Below, one piece after another: positions 62,028 to 64,000 of a DNA stretch of 64,000 nucleotides. The first letter of the stretch is position 1. Each line of letters starts with the position of its first letter. Position numbers and translations under genes: made by a program. The DNA comes from Gilliamella sp. wkB171 (lineage in GTDB: Bacteria; Pseudomonadota; Gammaproteobacteria; Enterobacterales; Orbaceae): contig NZ_LYST01000031.1 of NCBI RefSeq assembly GCF_001693755.1, positions 1 to 64,000 of the forward strand. Direction: 5' to 3'. Under the pieces are notes generated by a model. It had not been told where the DNA came from. It made no database searches and saw only the letters and a list, made by a program, of their open reading frames with translations.

Positions 62028-62231
62028 AGGGTGGTTTGAATAGCCACTTTTCACCTTTGGGGGTATCTAATTATAAAGGTACTTTATCCTACCCCAAGAT
62101 ATACTCCCATTATTTTGGTTGTAAATGTGTCCTACTAATGCTTACGAAATAGTAAAACAGGCTATAAGCCTTAATTATACTGGCTTGGATGTGGTTTAAA
62201 GGATTTTAAAGAATGTTACTGAATATTGAAT
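62028..62231 (-). other. Possible attachment-site flank of the lost element
   Basis: This stretch separates the tRNA-Leu 3' end from the integrase remnant. It contains TTTGGGGGTATCT at 62056-62068 and related G-rich blocks in opposite orientation (CCCC at 62092-62095 and CTCCC at 62105-62109), like arm-type integrase sites. No second copy of the tRNA 3' end was seen in the window, so the other att end cannot be placed. Confidence 0.35.
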
Positions 62232-62317
62232 TGGTGCCGTGGGCGGGACTTGAACCCGCATGCCCTTAGAGCACTACCCCCTCAAGATAGCGTGTCTACC
62301 AATTTCACCACCACGGC
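62232..62317 (-). tRNA. leuU: tRNA-Leu (anticodon GAG)
   Basis: The 86-base gene has acceptor arms GCCGTGG and CCACGGC, a D-arm with AAATTGGTAGACAC, an anticodon loop TTGAGGG giving GAG, a long variable arm typical of class II tRNA-Leu, the T-arm GGGTTCAAGTCCC, and an encoded CCA end. It lies just downstream of secG, as leuU does in enteric genomes. Confidence 0.95.
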
Positions 62318-62324
62318 GCCGTTT

Positions 62325-62696
62325 TTATTCTGGAATATCTGATGTTGGGTTCTTATTCTCAGATTTGATAACAGGATCTACTGTCGGTGCTTGACCTGTA
62401 GTTTGTTGCGTGGTTACAGGAGCATTATCTTCAATATTATTGAACTCACCACTAGAAGTGATATGGCTGCGACTACCCAAATTAGATAAAATAATACTTA
62501 GTATAAAAAATAAAACACCGAGTAACGTTGTTGTGCGAGTTAAAAAATTACCGCTTCCAGATGAGCCAAACAACGTTGCAGATGCACCAGCACCAAAAGA
62601 CGAACCCATATCGGCGCCTTTTCCTCGCTGGATTAAAACTAAAACGATGATCGCAACTGCGATAATCAAATAACTGATAATCAAAAGTTCGTACAT
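62325..62696 (-). CDS. secG: Preprotein translocase subunit SecG
   Basis: SecG is the small non-essential subunit of the SecYEG channel. The 123-residue protein has two membrane helices (about 1-22 and 52-72), the conserved cytoplasmic loop LIQRGKGADMGSSFGAGAS and LFGSSGSGNFLTR, and a polar Thr/Pro/Asn-rich tail. E. coli SecG has 110 residues. AGG lies 5 bases before the ATG. It is followed by tRNA-Leu after 7 bases, so the two probably share a transcript. Confidence 0.95.
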   Translation of the reverse strand: MYELLIISYLIIAVAIIVLVLIQRGKGADMGSSFGAGASATLFGSSGSGNFLTRTTTLLGVLFFILSIILSNLGSRSHITSSGEFNNIEDNAPVTTQQTTGQAPTVDPVIKSENKNPTSDIPE

Positions 62697-63080
62697 TTCA
62701 ACCTGTCAATTTTTATGTGTTATACAACAGAATTTAATTTTGCGAAATATTAGCGAAAGACTCGCCAACAAGCAAGTAAAATTTAAGTTATTGTTGGTAT
62801 AATTTAAGATTTAAGTGTTTAAATCGATGACTACTAATATTTTTTAGCGTTGGTATTAAAATTAATAAAAATCTTTTTTTACTAAAAATTTAAATTAATC
62901 TTCATATTTTTTATATAATCAATATAGTAAACAGTTTTCAAAACAATTTTATATTATGGCTAAGTCTAATTTAATGATATTGCCGACCCGTTTAGATTGA
63001 TATCGCGATATTCGGTTGTGTGTTTTTTGTGAAAATCAGTATAATAGACGCCATTTTTATTTATAGTCCATGCTCGTTTT
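62697..63080. promoter_or_regulatory. Divergent promoter region of secG and thiI
   Basis: No gene was seen in these 384 bases. The thiI promoter is probably TTGTGT at 63016-63021 with TATAAT at 63040-63045 (18-base spacer). A perfect 12-base palindrome, ATATCGCGATAT, lies at 63000-63011 directly before that -35 box and could be an operator. No thiamine riboswitch was recognised. Confidence 0.5.
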
Positions 63081-64000
63081 ATGAAATTTATTGTTAAGCT
63101 TTTCCCTGAAATTACCATCAAAAGTGATTCTGTACGTTTACGTTTTATTAAAATATTAACCAGTAATATTCGCAATATTCTCAAAAATCATATTAAAGAA
63201 GTGGCGGTTATTCGTTACTGGGATTATATTGAAGTTCGCCCAAAAATTGTCGATAGTGAAAATCAAATTTTAGAATATCTAATGCGTATTCCTGGTATTC
63301 ATCATATCTTAGCGGTTGAAGAGCTCACTTATGTTGACGTCCATGACATCTACGAAAAAGCATTAAATTACTATGCTCCTCTTATTGAAAACAAAACGTT
63401 TTGTGTTCGAGTTAAACGTCGAGGAAAACATGATTTTACTTCAATTGATGTAGAGCGTTATGTTGGTGGCGGATTAAATCAACATGTTGCCTCAGCCAAA
63501 GTTAAATTAACTCGACCTGATATCACGGTGAACCTTGAAATTGATAAAGATAAATTATTATTAGTTAAAGGCAGATACTGTGGAATAGGTGGCTTTCCAA
63601 CTGGAACTCAAGAAGATGTCTTATCACTTATTTCAGGAGGATTTGATTCAGGTGTTTCCAGTTATATGTTAATTAGGCGTGGCTGTAGAGTGCATTATTG
63701 CTTTTTCAATCTAGGGGGAAAAACTCACGAAATTGGGGTTAAACAGATGGCTCACTATTTATGGGAACGGTTTGGTTCATCTCATAAAGTTCGCTTTATT
63801 GCCATTGATTTTTCTAACGTTGTGGGTGAGATTCTAGAAAAAATTGATGATGGTCAAATGGGCGTTATCTTAAAAAGGATGATGATTCGTGCTGCAGCAA
63901 AAATAGCTCAGCGTTATAACGTTGAAGCGCTTGTTACCGGCGAGGCGTTAGGGCAAGTATCAAGCCAAACATTAACAAACTTACGTTTAATTGATAATGT
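63081..64000 (+). CDS. thiI: tRNA 4-thiouridine synthetase ThiI, 3' end beyond window
   Basis: ThiI makes 4-thiouridine at tRNA position 8 and supports thiazole synthesis for thiamine. The 306 codons present start [21 protein letters not shown] (first 20 residues cited in part) and include the ferredoxin-like and THUMP domains (about 1-165) and the PP-loop [13 protein letters not shown] near residue 183. Further on come [11 protein letters not shown] and the block ending [19 protein letters not shown]. Identity to enteric ThiI is evident throughout. The window ends before the rhodanese domain and its catalytic cysteine, so their presence cannot be judged. Confidence 0.96.
   Translation, partial: MKFIVKLFPEITIKSDSVRLRFIKILTSNIRNILKNHIKEVAVIRYWDYIEVRPKIVDSENQILEYLMRIPGIHHILAVEELTYVDVHDIYEKALNYYAPLIENKTFCVRVKRRGKHDFTSIDVERYVGGGLNQHVASAKVKLTRPDITVNLEIDKDKLLLVKGRYCGIGGFPTGTQEDVLSLISGGFDSGVSSYMLIRRGCRVHYCFFNLGGKTHEIGVKQMAHYLWERFGSSHKVRFIAIDFSNVVGEILEKIDDGQMGVILKRMMIRAAAKIAQRYNVEALVTGEALGQVSSQTLTNLRLIDN

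Noticed and set aside
1-64000. CRISPR arrays, intact insertion sequences, toxin-antitoxin pairs or defence systems
   Set aside because: I looked for regular direct repeats, transposase motifs and paired small genes; none was found apart from the integrase remnant near tRNA-Leu.

Overview
The window is strongly AT-rich chromosomal DNA of a gammaproteobacterium. The proteins resemble Enterobacterales and Pasteurellales orthologues (complete mukFEB, crp, lptD, skp, lpxD, yejM, pntAB, fabR), but conserved gene neighbourhoods are trimmed. Low GC, many GTG/TTG starts, a SinH/SinI-type adhesin pair and missing genes inside conserved operons fit the Orbales (Gilliamella/Orbus/Frischella group). That placement is an inference; no rRNA gene is present to test it.

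Layout. 160-5013: accD, folC, dedD, cvpA and purF on the + strand, the enteric accD-purF cluster, closed by a strong terminator. 5466-9343: an inverse autotransporter and a small exported partner (SinH/SinI-like) behind a long AT-rich leader. 9499-10424: yheU and crp. 10487-17390: an envelope-biogenesis operon (uppS, cdsA, rseP, bamA, skp, lpxD) that lacks fabZ-lpxA-lpxB. 17499-25866: protein quality control (tig, clpP, clpX, lon, ppiD) with a good heat-shock promoter candidate before lon, then a ComEA-like protein. 25922-28093: priA (-). 28315-32261: moaC-moaD-moaE, ybhL and yejM. 32304-40931 (-): sppA, apaH, rsmA, surA, lptD, pcnB; pdxA and apaG are absent from their usual places and pcnB apparently starts at ATT. 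41383-44213: oxyR, fabR and an exported alpha/beta hydrolase. 44279-47221 (-): pntB and pntA.

47222-52010 is more plastic. It holds a decayed ribokinase, a nucleoside hydrolase and an MFS transporter (a uridine-utilisation-like set with a dead kinase), more than 1 kb of non-coding sequence and one small exported ORF of 53 codons. 52011-58520 is mukF-mukE-mukB. 58521-62231 is a second accessory stretch: lemA, an exported low-molecular-weight phosphatase with an arginine-phosphatase-like loop, a small helix-hairpin-helix protein, a ClbS/DfsB protein, a chorismate mutase/isochorismate lyase-like protein, and a frameshifted tyrosine-integrase remnant beside tRNA-Leu(GAG). This looks like the scar of an integrated element. 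The window ends with secG (-) and the 5' part of thiI (+), cut by the window edge.

Functionally this is mostly housekeeping: outer-membrane assembly (BamA, SurA, Skp, LptD, RseP, LpxD, PpiD), ATP-dependent proteolysis, chromosome condensation and redox balance (OxyR, PntAB). The parts most worth a second look are the ATT start of pcnB, the dead ribokinase in a nucleoside-salvage operon, the integrase scar at tRNA-Leu, the exported phosphatase and the SinH/SinI locus. No CRISPR array, intact insertion sequence or prophage was seen.
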